Positions 27,435 to 36,406 of a stretch of DNA of 64,000 nt are shown here, in pieces (the first letter of the stretch is position 1; each line of letters starts with the position of its first letter). This stretch comes from Polyangiaceae bacterium (lineage in GTDB: Bacteria > Myxococcota_A > Polyangia > Polyangiales > Polyangiaceae): contig CANJMI010000014.1 of assembly GCA_947475525.1 (NCBI GenBank), forward strand, positions 62,001 to 126,000, in the 5' to 3' direction. The notes under the pieces are model-generated. The model saw only the letters and a list, made by a program, of their open reading frames with translations. It was not told the origin of the DNA and made no database searches. The position numbers were made by a program, and so were the translations under genes.

Positions 27435-30400
27435 GAAGTCACCTGCGGGGTCGCGTCGCCGCGACGAAAGAGCTTAACAACGAAGCGGCGCGCTCCCTCG
27501 ATGGCGAGGTAGAGCGCCGGGACCACAACGAGCGAGAGCAACGTCGAGCTGATGACGCCACCGATGACCGCAATGGCCATCGGCGAGCGGAACTCGCTGC
27601 CATCACCGCGCGACACGGCCGTCGGAAGCATCCCGAGGATCATCGCGGCGCTCGTCATCAGAATCGGTCGTAAGCGCTCGGGCCCCGCCTCGAGGATGGC
27701 TTGCAACGGCGACTCTCCGTGCTCACGGACGCGCTCGATCGCTCGATCAACGAGCAAAATCGCGTTCTTTGTGACGAGACCCATCAGGAGGATTATCCCG
27801 ATGAGCGCGCCCATGGCGATGGTGTTTTTCGTGAGAAAAAGCGCCACGACCGCGCCGACGATCGCAAGCGGCAGGGTCGCCATGATCGTGAGCGGGTGGA
27901 TGAAGCTCTCGAATTGCGACGCGAGCACGATGTAGATGAAGAGCACACCGAGCAGCAGCGCGAGCCCCATGGCGCCGTTGGTCTCGGCCATCTGTTTGAT
28001 TTGGCCGTCGTATCGAAGAGCGACACCCTGCGGCAGGTCGAGCTTCGCGATGTTCGCCTGAAGCTCCTTGGTGACTTCGCCGAGCGAGCGACCACGCGGC
28101 CGTGCCCACACTCCGATGTACCGGTTGCGATCCTCGCGCTGAATCACCTGCGGCCCTTCACCCGGCTCGATGTGCGCAAGATCGCCGAGCGCGACGGGAC
28201 CCTTTGGCGACATCAACGTCGTCCTGAGAAGTGACGCGGCGGTTGCGCGATCCTCGGGGCGAAGGCGAACGCGGACAGGCACCTGGTCGTCGCCGAGGCG
28301 CAGCTTGACCGAGTCGTCTCCATCGACGGCCGTACGCATGGCCATCGCAACTTGCGCGACGGAAACGCCCTGATCCGCAGCGCGCTCGCGGTCGATCTCG
28401 ACTTGATACTCGCGTTTTCCTGGGGTGTGCTTCACCTGGATGTCGACGATGCCGGGCACCGCTCGCAGCGCCCCCGCTACCTGATCGGCTGCCTTCTCGA
28501 GGTCGCCGTAGTTCTCGCCGCGCACGTTGATCATGATCGCGGCTTGGCCCATCGCGCCTTCGATCATCTGGACGTCCTGAACGGAGACCTTCGCATCCGG
28601 AATCACTTTGGCGAGCTCACGGGTCCGGTTCTGGATTGCGACGAGGGTCGTTGTGCGCTGGTTTTTTCGCACGGTGAGGATGCGCAACCGCGCCTTGTTC
28701 GCGTCGCCGTCCGCGCCAACGGTGTTCATCACGGTGACGACGAGTTTGTCCTCGCGAATTTTATCCGCCAGCGCAAGGGTGTGTCGGGTCGTCTCTTCGA
28801 GTGAGGTGCCCGCGGGCAACTCGATCTCCAGGTTGAACTGCGCGCGGTCCTCCGGCGCTACGAAGTCCGAGCCCATCGCCCCGGTGATCGCGCCTGTACC
28901 GACGAGGCTCCCAATCGCGAGGGCACCGACCACGAGTTTGTGGCGCACGGCCCAACCGAGGATCACGCGGTAGGTTGCATCCATCCAGCGAAAGAGCGCC
29001 TCGAACGGGGCTTTGATCGCCGCAAACTTATCGACCGCGCCATGCACGATCGACTTCGAGAAGCGCGAGGAGAGCATCGGATCGAGCGTGAACGCGACGA
29101 GCAATGAGACGAGCACCGACGCGGAGACCGTGACCCCGAATTGCTTGAAAAACTGGCCGATCATCCCGTCCATGAAGGCGACCGGAAGGAACACGGCCAC
29201 CACCGTGAGGGTCGTCGCCATGACGGCGAGCGCGATCTCCTTGGTCCCCTCGAGGGCGGCCTGCATCGGCGGCACCCCCCGCTCCAGGTGCTTGAAGATG
29301 TTTTCGCGAACGACCACCGCGTCATCGATTAGCAGGCCGATGGCCAACGACAACCCGAGCAGGGTCATCATGTTCAGCGTGTAGCCGAGCACGTACATCA
29401 CGAAGAAGGTGGCGATGACGCTCGTGGGCAGCGCGACGGCGCTTATCAGCGTGGAGCGAAGATCGAGCATGAAAAACAGGATGATCAGGATCGCCATCGC
29501 TCCGCCGAAGAGGATCGCCACCTCAACTTCATGCGCGTTCTCCTTGATGTAATCGGCCTGGTTCGAGATCAGCGCCGCGCGCATCTCGTCCGGCCATGAC
29601 TTCTCCATCTTCTCGACTTTGAGGCGAATGCCCTCGGCCACGGTCATCGTGTTGCGCCCGGACTGCTTGACCACCTCGAACGCCACGGCTTCCTGACCGT
29701 TGACGAAGATGCGTGATTTCATCTCCTCGAACGAGTCATCCACCGTGCCCACTTCACGCAGGCGCACGGCCGCGCCATCGGACTTGGTGGCGACGACCAG
29801 CTCCCGCAGGTCCTCGACGCCGAGCAAATCTCCGACCGTTCGCACGGCGATGTCCTGCGTACCGAGGGTGAGTTTACCGGCTGGGACGGTGAGTCCACCC
29901 GTGCGGAGCGCGTGAACGATGCGGTCCGGTGACAGGTGCAGCGCGTCGATGCGCGCTTGATCGAGGTTCACATGGAACTCGCGGTCCGCGCCGCCGTTCA
30001 CGGAAACCTTCGCGACGCCATCGACCTGCTCGAGCTCGGGGCGCACCACATCATCGACGAATTTCCGAAGCTCATTCAAGCTGCGGTTGCCGCGCACCGT
30101 GTAGACGATCACCGGCGCGGCCGTCGTGTCGATGCGACCGACGCTCGGCTCGAGCACGTCGGCCGGCAGCTTCATGCGGTTTCGCGCCACGCGTTCGCGG
30201 ACCTGGGTGGTCGCCTCCTCGATGTTCACGCCGAGCTTGAAGAGCGCGATGACGGTGGAGACGCCCTCTCGGGAATTGCTCATCACCCGATCGATGCCGT
30301 TGAGCGAGACGATGTCGTCTTCGAGGGGCCTCGTGACGAGGCTCTCGACCTCGGCTGGCGCGGCACCCGGATAGACGACGGTGACGGTCACGACCGGAAA

Positions 30401-30523
30401 GGAGACATCCGGAAAGAGATCGGTCCCGAGGCGCGAGAGCCCCATGATCCCGAGCACGATGAAGCCGAAGGCCACCATCACCGTGAACACCGGACGCTTT
30501 ACCGCGATCGCCGAGATGCTCAC
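27431..30523 (-). CDS. RND efflux transporter permease (HAE1/AcrB-like)
   Basis: A 1030-residue inner-membrane proton antiporter. It begins with the canonical AVKRPVFTVMVAFGFIVLGIMGL and has GTDLFPDVSFPVVTV. TM4 carries SLAIGLLIDDAVVVREN with the paired aspartates used for proton transfer. Two large periplasmic loops separate the two six-helix halves, and TM10 has GLVTKNAILLVDRAIERVREHG. The length and the paired-Asp motif fit the multidrug HAE1 family and not heavy-metal CusA. It works with the adaptor and TolC-type channel encoded in the same operon, but the substrates cannot be told from sequence. Confidence 0.94.
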   Translation of the reverse strand: MSISAIAVKRPVFTVMVAFGFIVLGIMGLSRLGTDLFPDVSFPVVTVTVVYPGAAPAEVESLVTRPLEDDIVSLNGIDRVMSNSREGVSTVIALFKLGVNIEEATTQVRERVARNRMKLPADVLEPSVGRIDTTAAPVIVYTVRGNRSLNELRKFVDDVVRPELEQVDGVAKVSVNGGADREFHVNLDQARIDALHLSPDRIVHALRTGGLTVPAGKLTLGTQDIAVRTVGDLLGVEDLRELVVATKSDGAAVRLREVGTVDDSFEEMKSRIFVNGQEAVAFEVVKQSGRNTMTVAEGIRLKVEKMEKSWPDEMRAALISNQADYIKENAHEVEVAILFGGAMAILIILFFMLDLRSTLISAVALPTSVIATFFVMYVLGYTLNMMTLLGLSLAIGLLIDDAVVVRENIFKHLERGVPPMQAALEGTKEIALAVMATTLTVVAVFLPVAFMDGMIGQFFKQFGVTVSASVLVSLLVAFTLDPMLSSRFSKSIVHGAVDKFAAIKAPFEALFRWMDATYRVILGWAVRHKLVVGALAIGSLVGTGAITGAMGSDFVAPEDRAQFNLEIELPAGTSLEETTRHTLALADKIREDKLVVTVMNTVGADGDANKARLRILTVRKNQRTTTLVAIQNRTRELAKVIPDAKVSVQDVQMIEGAMGQAAIMINVRGENYGDLEKAADQVAGALRAVPGIVDIQVKHTPGKREYQVEIDRERAADQGVSVAQVAMAMRTAVDGDDSVKLRLGDDQVPVRVRLRPEDRATAASLLRTTLMSPKGPVALGDLAHIEPGEGPQVIQREDRNRYIGVWARPRGRSLGEVTKELQANIAKLDLPQGVALRYDGQIKQMAETNGAMGLALLLGVLFIYIVLASQFESFIHPLTIMATLPLAIVGAVVALFLTKNTIAMGALIGIILLMGLVTKNAILLVDRAIERVREHGESPLQAILEAGPERLRPILMTSAAMILGMLPTAVSRGDGSEFRSPMAIAVIGGVISSTLLSLVVVPALYLAIEGARRFVVKLFRRGDATPQVTS

Positions 30524-31680
30524 GGCCGCCTCCCGTCCGAGATGCTGGTACCGCGAACGGCGTCCCCTTCGTGCAGCGCCTGGCCCGCCGCGAGGATCAC
30601 GTCATCCTTCTCGGTCACGCCAGCTCGAACGTAGAGCGCGCCGTCTTCACCCGTCGTGAAGACGAGGTGCGCCGTGGCGGCTTTGCCCTCGTGAATCAGC
30701 CACACTTCATCCTGCGAGCCCGCCTTCAACGCGGCCGCGGGGAGCTTCAGGACACGGCTCTCGCTTGGGGCCGTGATGTGGGCGCGAACGAAGACGCCGG
30801 CGAGGAGCGGCGCGCTCGGATCGTTTGGAATTTCCGCGTAAATTGGTACGCGACGGGTCTGCGCGTCGACCGACGGAAACACCACCGTGACCTTGCCGAG
30901 GAGCTTGCGCTCACCTTCGAGTTCGACCGTCGCACCGAGGACGATGTTCGCGACGTCCGAGGGATGCACGGTCGAGGCGAGGCGAAGCGCGGAGGTGTCC
31001 TCCAAACGGAAAAGCGGCGTGCCCGGCATCACGACCGCGCCCGCGGCGCTCGGGGCCTCCACGACCGTTCCTGCGAACGGAGCGATGAGACGGGTGTTCG
31101 CCACGGCCACGCTCGACGCCGCCGACTGCGCCTTCGCGGTATCGAGCCTGGCCCGCGCACCGTCGAGGCGCTGCTGCTCGCCGCGGTACTCGGTGGGTGA
31201 GATCGCCGACTGGTCGACGAGCTTCTTCGAGCGCTGCTCGTTTTCCTCGGAGATCGAGACGTCGAGCTCCGCCGCCTTGACCATCGCGAGCGCCGTGCCG
31301 GCCTGCGCCGTGGCATCGAGTGGATCGAGCAGCGCGAGGAGCTGCCCTGCCGTGACCTTGTCGCCGAGCGTCACGGCGACAGTTGCAAGCCGGCCCGGCT
31401 GCTTGAAGCTGAGTGCCGTCCTGCGGATCGGGGCGACCTCGCCCGTGACCTGGACGACCGCCTGCCAGGTCCACGGCGACGGACGCACGCTCTTGACTTC
31501 GCGCGGTCCGCCCGTGGCTGCCACCACCGACGCGTTCGCAGCCGTCACCGCGTTGCTGTCGGCCTTCGCTTCGACAAAGCGTTTGCCGATGGCCCCGAAC
31601 AGCAGCAACACGCCGACCCCACCAACGACGAGACCCAAACGAACCCCACCCTGCCCTTTTTTCACAACTGAATCCGACAT
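30520..31680 (-). CDS. RND periplasmic adaptor (membrane fusion protein)
   Basis: A 386-residue adaptor. The frame is open further upstream into the regulator gene, but the ATG at 31680, overlapping the regulator stop by one base, gives a proper N-terminus: KKGQGG then a single membrane anchor GLVVGGVGVLLLFGA. The lipoyl/barrel-sandwich part shows GRLATVAVTLGDKVTAGQLLALLDPLD and, after a short coiled coil, NTRLIAPFAGTVVEAPSAAGAVVMPGTPLFRLED. A beta-barrel and membrane-proximal domain follow. It bridges the RND pump and the TolC-family channel. Confidence 0.93.
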   Translation of the reverse strand: MSDSVVKKGQGGVRLGLVVGGVGVLLLFGAIGKRFVEAKADSNAVTAANASVVAATGGPREVKSVRPSPWTWQAVVQVTGEVAPIRRTALSFKQPGRLATVAVTLGDKVTAGQLLALLDPLDATAQAGTALAMVKAAELDVSISEENEQRSKKLVDQSAISPTEYRGEQQRLDGARARLDTAKAQSAASSVAVANTRLIAPFAGTVVEAPSAAGAVVMPGTPLFRLEDTSALRLASTVHPSDVANIVLGATVELEGERKLLGKVTVVFPSVDAQTRRVPIYAEIPNDPSAPLLAGVFVRAHITAPSESRVLKLPAAALKAGSQDEVWLIHEGKAATAHLVFTTGEDGALYVRAGVTEKDDVILAAGQALHEGDAVRGTSISDGRRP

Positions 31681-32399
31681 CAACCGCTTCTCCGACGTGT
31701 GAGGTTGCTCTTTTTTGCGACGCTCTGCTTGGCGACGCTCTTCTTGGTGACGCTCTTTTTGGTGACGCGCGTCTTGCCAGGGGCTCGGACGGTGCCCACC
31801 CCGTGCAGGAACACATCCCGCACGGCCTCGACCTGGTCGACGAACCACGCCGTAGGGCGCTCGGTCATCCACTGAAGGTGAAAGGCTTGCGTGACAGCCA
31901 AGTAGACCAAGGCGGCATCCTTCGCGCTGAGGCGACCGACACGCGGGGAGCCCGCCGCATCGGCGAACCATGCCGTGAGGAGCGCCATCAACCGCTGATA
32001 CCCTTCGGGCTGCTGAGGGATCGCCGTGGACGGATGAGGCTCGGGCGGCGTCACCTGTGCCGACAAGAGGACTCGGAAGGTATCGGTGCGACGATCGGCG
32101 AGCGCGAACTGGCGCCGCATCAGTGCCTCGAGCCGTCCGCCAAAACGCTTCGCAACGGGAGCGTCGTCGACGAGCGTGGCGATGATCTCCTCGAAAGTTC
32201 GCGCGAGGAGCGCCTCGTAGAGTTCCTCTTTGCCAGCAAAGTAATTGTAAAAAGCGGGCGCCGTGTACCCCGCCTCGACCGCGATCTCCTTCATCGTCGC
32301 GGCGGCGAAGCCCTTTTTCGCGAACACCCGCGTCGCCGCATCGACCATCGCGTCGCGCACGGCATTCGCCACTTCGGGGGTTCTCGGGCGCTTCGACAT
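31680..32399 (-). CDS. TetR/AcrR family regulator of the efflux operon
   Basis: A 239-residue repressor. The N-terminal helix-turn-helix is typical: VRDAMVDAATRVFAKKGFAAATMKEIAVEAGYTAPAFYNYFAGKEELYEALL (about 10-60). The ligand-binding domain follows. The last 30 residues are an unusual basic extension of repeated KKSV/AKQSV units ending RRRSG, encoded by 15-base near-repeats. It is the first gene of the efflux operon and overlaps the adaptor gene by one base. With the palindrome in its own promoter this implies autoregulation relieved by a pump substrate. Confidence 0.93.
   Translation of the reverse strand: MSKRPRTPEVANAVRDAMVDAATRVFAKKGFAAATMKEIAVEAGYTAPAFYNYFAGKEELYEALLARTFEEIIATLVDDAPVAKRFGGRLEALMRRQFALADRRTDTFRVLLSAQVTPPEPHPSTAIPQQPEGYQRLMALLTAWFADAAGSPRVGRLSAKDAALVYLAVTQAFHLQWMTERPTAWFVDQVEAVRDVFLHGVGTVRAPGKTRVTKKSVTKKSVAKQSVAKKSNLTRRRSG
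31695..31775 (-). repeat. 15-base near-repeats encoding the basic tail of the TetR regulator
   Basis: Four units resembling GACGCTCTTCTTGGT (plus-strand reading) encode the KKSVT, KKSVA, KQSVA and KKS tail. The units differ by a few bases, so the repeat is older than the perfect rsmI repeat. Confidence 0.7.
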
Positions 32400-32438
32400 T
32401 GAAAAAAAAGGAACGGCTTAAAAGGTGAACGCACGTTA

Positions 32439-32466
32439 ACCTTAACGATCGTTAACCAAGCGTCAA
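32439..32466 (-). promoter_or_regulatory. Promoter and palindromic operator of the tetR-RND operon
   Basis: On the minus strand, -35 TTGACG (32466-32461), a 16-base spacer and -10 TAAGGT (32444-32439). The perfect 14-base palindrome TTAACGATCGTTAA (32442-32455) fills the spacer and enters the -10, which is the classic site for a TetR-type repressor to block RNA polymerase. A second GTTAAC lies next to it at 32435-32440. The site is 40 bases before the regulator start and could also affect the divergent oxygenase gene. Confidence 0.65.
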
Positions 32467-32546
32467 GGGCGATTGGGCGCACGTTCGAGGCGCGACCAGA
32501 CGCGGGCGGATGACTCGCAACGCGACCCGTGCAAGAGAGCGCGTCC

Positions 32547-33647
32547 ATGTCCGATCCGAGCATTCCCGTCGTCTGTCTCAACGATGTCTCCAGCCACGAC
32601 GAGGCCGCACGCATGCGTGCAAGCACCGCCCTCCGCGAGGCCTTCGGTACCTACGGGCTCGTCTACGTCACGGGACACAAGGTCAGCCGCGATGCGCTGC
32701 GGCCTTTCTACGACGCGTTCCGAAGTTTCGTTGCAAAACCCGTCGAGCAGAAGACCGCGTGCCGCCGAGCCTCCGATTGGTACCAGCGCGGCTGGACCCC
32801 AGCGAACACGGAGACCGCCGTCGCCGCGGGCGGTCAACCGGACTTCAAAGAATGCTACTTCGCGTCGCCTTCCCCGCGCGATGCCTCCTACGCCGCCCAG
32901 TATCCGGAGCTCTATCCGGAGAACGTCTGGCCCGAGCCGCCAGTGCCCGGTTTCAAGGAAGAGTACCTGCAACTCGGCACGTCCCTGCACGAGGCCGGGC
33001 TCACCTTACTCATCGCAGCGGCGCGCGCCCTCGACCTCCCCGAAGACACGTTCACGCGGCGAATCGCTGGCGGTGCGCACGTGACGCGCGTGCTCGACTA
33101 CTTGCCCCTCGACGCTTCGCAAGTGGGCTCGGGCATCTTGTGGGGCGAAGAGCACACGGACTTCAATCTTCTGACGCTCCTGCCGGGCGGGCAGTTCTAC
33201 AGCCCCGAAGGCGAGCCTTCCGCGCGCCCCGACGACCAGAGCGGGCTCTACCTTCGGACGCGCGCCACCCCGGAATTTCCACAAGGGCGTCGCGTGCGCG
33301 GAGCCGTTCCCGAAGGCTGCCTCGTCGCCCAAGTGGGGCAACAACTCGAGATCCTCACCGGTGGCAGGTTTCTCGCTACGCCACACGAGGTCACGGCTCC
33401 CGGCGTCCCCGGTTGGTCGCGGCTGTCTTCCGCGCATTTCGTTCACATGGCCCCGAACGAGGTGTTGTTTCCGCTCGAGCCGTTCCGTGACCCCGACGCT
33501 GTGGCCGCGTACGCGCCCCCCGTTCTCGCGGGGACTTACGCCATCAAGACGCTCGTGGACATCGGCCTCGCGCCCCGTGCAGCGCTCGATAAGCTAGGTT
33601 ATCGTCATTACGACAGGCTCGACGCCATGAAGTCGGCCGAGCGTTGA
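32547..33647 (+). CDS. 2-oxoglutarate/Fe(II)-dependent oxygenase (isopenicillin N synthase family)
   Basis: A 366-residue protein from the ATG at 32547; an in-frame GTG at 32529 is an alternative. The N-terminal DIOX_N region (IPVVCLNDVSSHDE, GLVYVTGHKVS) is followed by the double-stranded beta-helix with Fe(II) ligands H203 and D205 (EEHTDFNLLTLL) and H280 (ATPHEV). RLSSAHFVH holds the RxS that binds 2-oxoglutarate. Such enzymes hydroxylate or desaturate small molecules; plants use them in hormone metabolism and bacteria in antibiotic pathways. The substrate is unknown. It diverges from the efflux operon, sharing a 147-base region. Confidence 0.88.
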   Translation: MSDPSIPVVCLNDVSSHDEAARMRASTALREAFGTYGLVYVTGHKVSRDALRPFYDAFRSFVAKPVEQKTACRRASDWYQRGWTPANTETAVAAGGQPDFKECYFASPSPRDASYAAQYPELYPENVWPEPPVPGFKEEYLQLGTSLHEAGLTLLIAAARALDLPEDTFTRRIAGGAHVTRVLDYLPLDASQVGSGILWGEEHTDFNLLTLLPGGQFYSPEGEPSARPDDQSGLYLRTRATPEFPQGRRVRGAVPEGCLVAQVGQQLEILTGGRFLATPHEVTAPGVPGWSRLSSAHFVHMAPNEVLFPLEPFRDPDAVAAYAPPVLAGTYAIKTLVDIGLAPRAALDKLGYRHYDRLDAMKSAER

Positions 33648-33733
33648 ACGAGCAGTCGCTTTGCCGCTGCAATCGAGGCGAACGAAGGTGAGTTCGTAAA
33701 CTCGGACCTCCACCCATCTGAGGCGTTGTGCGC

Positions 33734-33739
33734 TATAGA
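33734..33739 (+). promoter_or_regulatory. Candidate -10 box for prfC
   Basis: TATAGA within GCTATAGAAG lies 10 bases before the prfC ATG at 33750. No ribosome-binding sequence is visible between. Confidence 0.35.
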
Positions 33740-33749
33740 AGCGCCGGTC

Positions 33750-35396
33750 ATGTCGTCCACCGATCCCCGTCTCGCCCAAGAAGTCGCGCGCCGGAAGACG
33801 TTCGCCATCATCTCGCATCCGGACGCGGGCAAGACGACCCTGACGGAAAAGCTGCTGCTCTACGGAGGGGTTATCCAGCTCGCCGGGGCCGTGAAGGCGA
33901 AGCGCGGACGCGCCGGGGCCGTCAGCGACTGGATGGAGATGGAGCGCGAGCGCGGGATCTCGATCACCACCAGCGTGATGCAGTTTCCTTATCGCGGGCT
34001 CTACATGAACCTGCTCGATACGCCGGGCCACGCCGACTTCAGCGAGGACACCTACCGTACGCTCCACGCCGTCGACGGCGCGGTGATGCTCCTCGACTGC
34101 GCGAAAGGCGTCGAGGCCCAGACGCAGAAGCTCTTCCGCGTGTGCCGTCAGCGCAAGATCCCGATCTTCACGTTCGTCAACAAGATGGACCGCCCCGGCC
34201 GCGACGCGTTCGAGCTCGTAGGCGAAGTCGAGCGCGTGCTCGGGATCGGCGTCTATCCCGTGACCTGGCCCATCTTCCGGGGCGGAACCTTCCGCGGCGT
34301 CTACCACCGCCTGGAAAAACGCGTCTATCTGTTCGATCATCGGCGCGCCGGCTCGAGCGCAGCGCTCGGGGCCGAGGTCGCTCCCGTCAAGGTGACCGGG
34401 CTCGACGATCCGCTCGTCAGGCAAGAGCTCGACGAGGACGGCTACGAACGCCTCCTCGAAGAGGTGGAGTTGCTCGAAGCGGCAGGCGACGACTTCGACA
34501 TGGAGCGCTTCAAGTCCGGCGACGTCTCGCCGATGTTCTTCGGAAGCGCCATCAACAACTTCGGCCTCGAAGCGTTCCTCGAAAAGTTCTGTGAGCTCAT
34601 GCCTCCGCCGGCGCCGCGCAACACGAGCGAAGGCCCCATCGCACCGGATGACCCGAGGTTCAGCGCGTTCGTCTTCAAGATCCAAGCGAACATGGACCGG
34701 GCTCACCGCGATCGCGTGGCCTTCGTGCGCATATGCTCCGGAAAGTTCAATCGAGGCATGAAGGTTCGGCACGTCCGTAGTGGCCGTGACCTGCGCCTCG
34801 CGAACCCCACCCAGTTCCTCGCGCAAGAGCGCAGCATCGTCGATGAGGCGTTCGCGGGGGACGTCATGGGCATCCACGATCCGGGCGTCTTCGAGATCGG
34901 CGACACCTTGACCGACGGCGCCGAATTTCGATTCGACGACATCCCGAGTTTTGCGCCGGAGCATTTTTCGCGACTCGAGATGCTCGATCCGCTGCGCCGC
35001 AAGCAGCTGACGAAAGGCATCGAACAGCTCGCGCAGGAGGGAACGATTCAGCTCTACCGTCCGCCTGCGGGTCGAAGCGGCGACGTCGTCCTCGGCGCGG
35101 TCGGACAACTTCAGCTCGAGGTGGTGAAGTACCGCTTGAAGGCCGAGTACGACGTCGAGGCCTCGCTCGCGAGCATCGCCTGCTCGTTCGCGCGTTGGGT
35201 CACCCGCGACGATGGCGCCGAGGTCGACATGGAAGCGCTGCGCCAAGCCCGTGTAGGGCTCGCGGTCGTCGATGTGCGCGGACGTCCGGTGCTGCTCTTC
35301 GAAGGCGACTGGCAATTGCGCGCTGCGGTAAAATATTTGCCGGCGCACTACGTGCTGAACGAGACCGCGCACGGCGTCGTTCGCCGCGGTGGCTGA
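33750..35396 (+). CDS. prfC: Peptide chain release factor 3
   Basis: RF3 is the GTPase that removes RF1/RF2 from the ribosome after termination. It is 548 residues from the ATG at 33750; the E. coli protein is 529. The GTPase motifs are ISHPDAGKTTLTEKLL (21-36), ERGISITTSVMQF, DTPGHADFSEDTYRTL and VNKMDRPGRD. SPMFFGSAINNFGLEAFL and, later, GAVGQLQLEVVKYRLKAEYDVE are RF3-specific and separate it from EF-G. Single gene with its own candidate promoter; an acyltransferase gene follows after 27 bases. Confidence 0.96.
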   Translation: MSSTDPRLAQEVARRKTFAIISHPDAGKTTLTEKLLLYGGVIQLAGAVKAKRGRAGAVSDWMEMERERGISITTSVMQFPYRGLYMNLLDTPGHADFSEDTYRTLHAVDGAVMLLDCAKGVEAQTQKLFRVCRQRKIPIFTFVNKMDRPGRDAFELVGEVERVLGIGVYPVTWPIFRGGTFRGVYHRLEKRVYLFDHRRAGSSAALGAEVAPVKVTGLDDPLVRQELDEDGYERLLEEVELLEAAGDDFDMERFKSGDVSPMFFGSAINNFGLEAFLEKFCELMPPPAPRNTSEGPIAPDDPRFSAFVFKIQANMDRAHRDRVAFVRICSGKFNRGMKVRHVRSGRDLRLANPTQFLAQERSIVDEAFAGDVMGIHDPGVFEIGDTLTDGAEFRFDDIPSFAPEHFSRLEMLDPLRRKQLTKGIEQLAQEGTIQLYRPPAGRSGDVVLGAVGQLQLEVVKYRLKAEYDVEASLASIACSFARWVTRDDGAEVDMEALRQARVGLAVVDVRGRPVLLFEGDWQLRAAVKYLPAHYVLNETAHGVVRRGG

Positions 35397-35423
35397 GCGG
35401 GGTTACGCCGAGCGAGCACAGCG

Positions 35424-36320
35424 ATGCGAGCCCTCTGGAGAACCCGCGCTGTAGCCGCGCCGGGGCGAGTATCGGCGGAACTCATCGCCCTCGTGAAACG
35501 CGTTCTACTGCCGCTCGTGAGGCTCTGCCACAGGCCAACGCTCGAAGGCACCGAGAACCTCCCCGAAGGGCCCTTTCTGCTCGTCGCCAATCACTCCGGT
35601 GGGCTCGGATTGGCCGAGCTCCTCTGCTTTCTCGCTCGTTACGTCGAGCGTTACGAGAACACGCGACCACTCGCCGCATTCGCGCACCCGCTAAGCTTCG
35701 CGATTTATCCCGCGAGCCTCGTCATGCGTCATGTCGGTGCGGTGCCCTCGACCTACGAGGCTGCCGACGCCGCGCTCGCTGCGGGCGTGCCGTTGCTGGT
35801 TTTCCCCGGTGGAGATTACGAGACGACGAGGCCGCTCTGGCACGCGCGTCGCGTCGACTTCGGCGGACGACGAGGGTTTCTCAGACTCGCAAAAAAGCAC
35901 GGCATTCCCATCGTTCCTATGGGCATTGCTGGGAGCCACATCACAGCTCCAATTCTCTTTCAGTCCACCTGGCTCCTGCCGCGCCTGCTCGTTCTGCCGC
36001 ACCTGATCGGATTGAAACGCTGGTGCGTCACGCTGCTCGGCGTCGTCGTCACCGTGCTCCTCGCGCTCGGTTCACTCGCCCTCTGGGCGAAGCTCGTGCT
36101 CGGGTGGCTGTGGCTCACGTCACCCTTCGTGTTCCTGCCGATCGTGATGTCAACGATCCGGATGCGCATCGGCCAACCGCTCGCACCGGAGACGCTCTTT
36201 CACGATGACGATCCCACGTTCACGCGGGCGCTCTCCGACGTCGAAGCGGCCGTGCGAGAACTTGCGAACGGCGTCCCTCACGGAGCCATGGCCACGGAGT
36301 CACCCGCCGAGCACGCCTGA
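35424..36320 (+). CDS. Lysophospholipid acyltransferase family protein
   Basis: A 298-residue PlsC-like enzyme. The acyltransferase signature is ANHSGGLGLAELLCF (about 53-68), in which the usual HxxxxD reads H-SGGL-G. It is followed by FPGGDYETTRPLW (about 127-139), which corresponds to the glycerol-phosphate-binding FPEG element, and by IVPMGIAGSH. A C-terminal hydrophobic stretch (WCVTLLGVVVTVLLALGSLALWAKLVLGWLWL) anchors it in the membrane. It probably transfers a fatty acyl chain onto a lysolipid. The altered HxxxxD puts it in the divergent DAGAT-like subgroup. Confidence 0.78.
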   Translation: MRALWRTRAVAAPGRVSAELIALVKRVLLPLVRLCHRPTLEGTENLPEGPFLLVANHSGGLGLAELLCFLARYVERYENTRPLAAFAHPLSFAIYPASLVMRHVGAVPSTYEAADAALAAGVPLLVFPGGDYETTRPLWHARRVDFGGRRGFLRLAKKHGIPIVPMGIAGSHITAPILFQSTWLLPRLLVLPHLIGLKRWCVTLLGVVVTVLLALGSLALWAKLVLGWLWLTSPFVFLPIVMSTIRMRIGQPLAPETLFHDDDPTFTRALSDVEAAVRELANGVPHGAMATESPAEHA

Positions 36321-36394
36321 CGCCCTCTTAGGTCGTTGGCGAAGACGCGCGGCCCTTCTCCACCACATGCCAGGCGAGCCCCCGCCCTTGCGGC

Positions 36395-36400
36395 TATAAT
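36395..36400 (+). promoter_or_regulatory. Consensus -10 box directly before the copper ATPase gene
   Basis: A perfect TATAAT (in GGCTATAATGCC) ends 6 bases before the ATG at 36407, so the transcript start would fall on or next to the start codon. No -35 consensus is seen, which could mean an activator such as a MerR-type copper sensor, though no such gene is adjacent. Confidence 0.5.
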
Positions 36401-36406
36401 GCCGCC

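Noticed and set aside
31681-31971. Upstream extension of the adaptor reading frame into the TetR gene
   Set aside because: The frame is open by chance; translation there is Arg/Pro-rich, and the ATG at 31680 gives a normal membrane anchor.
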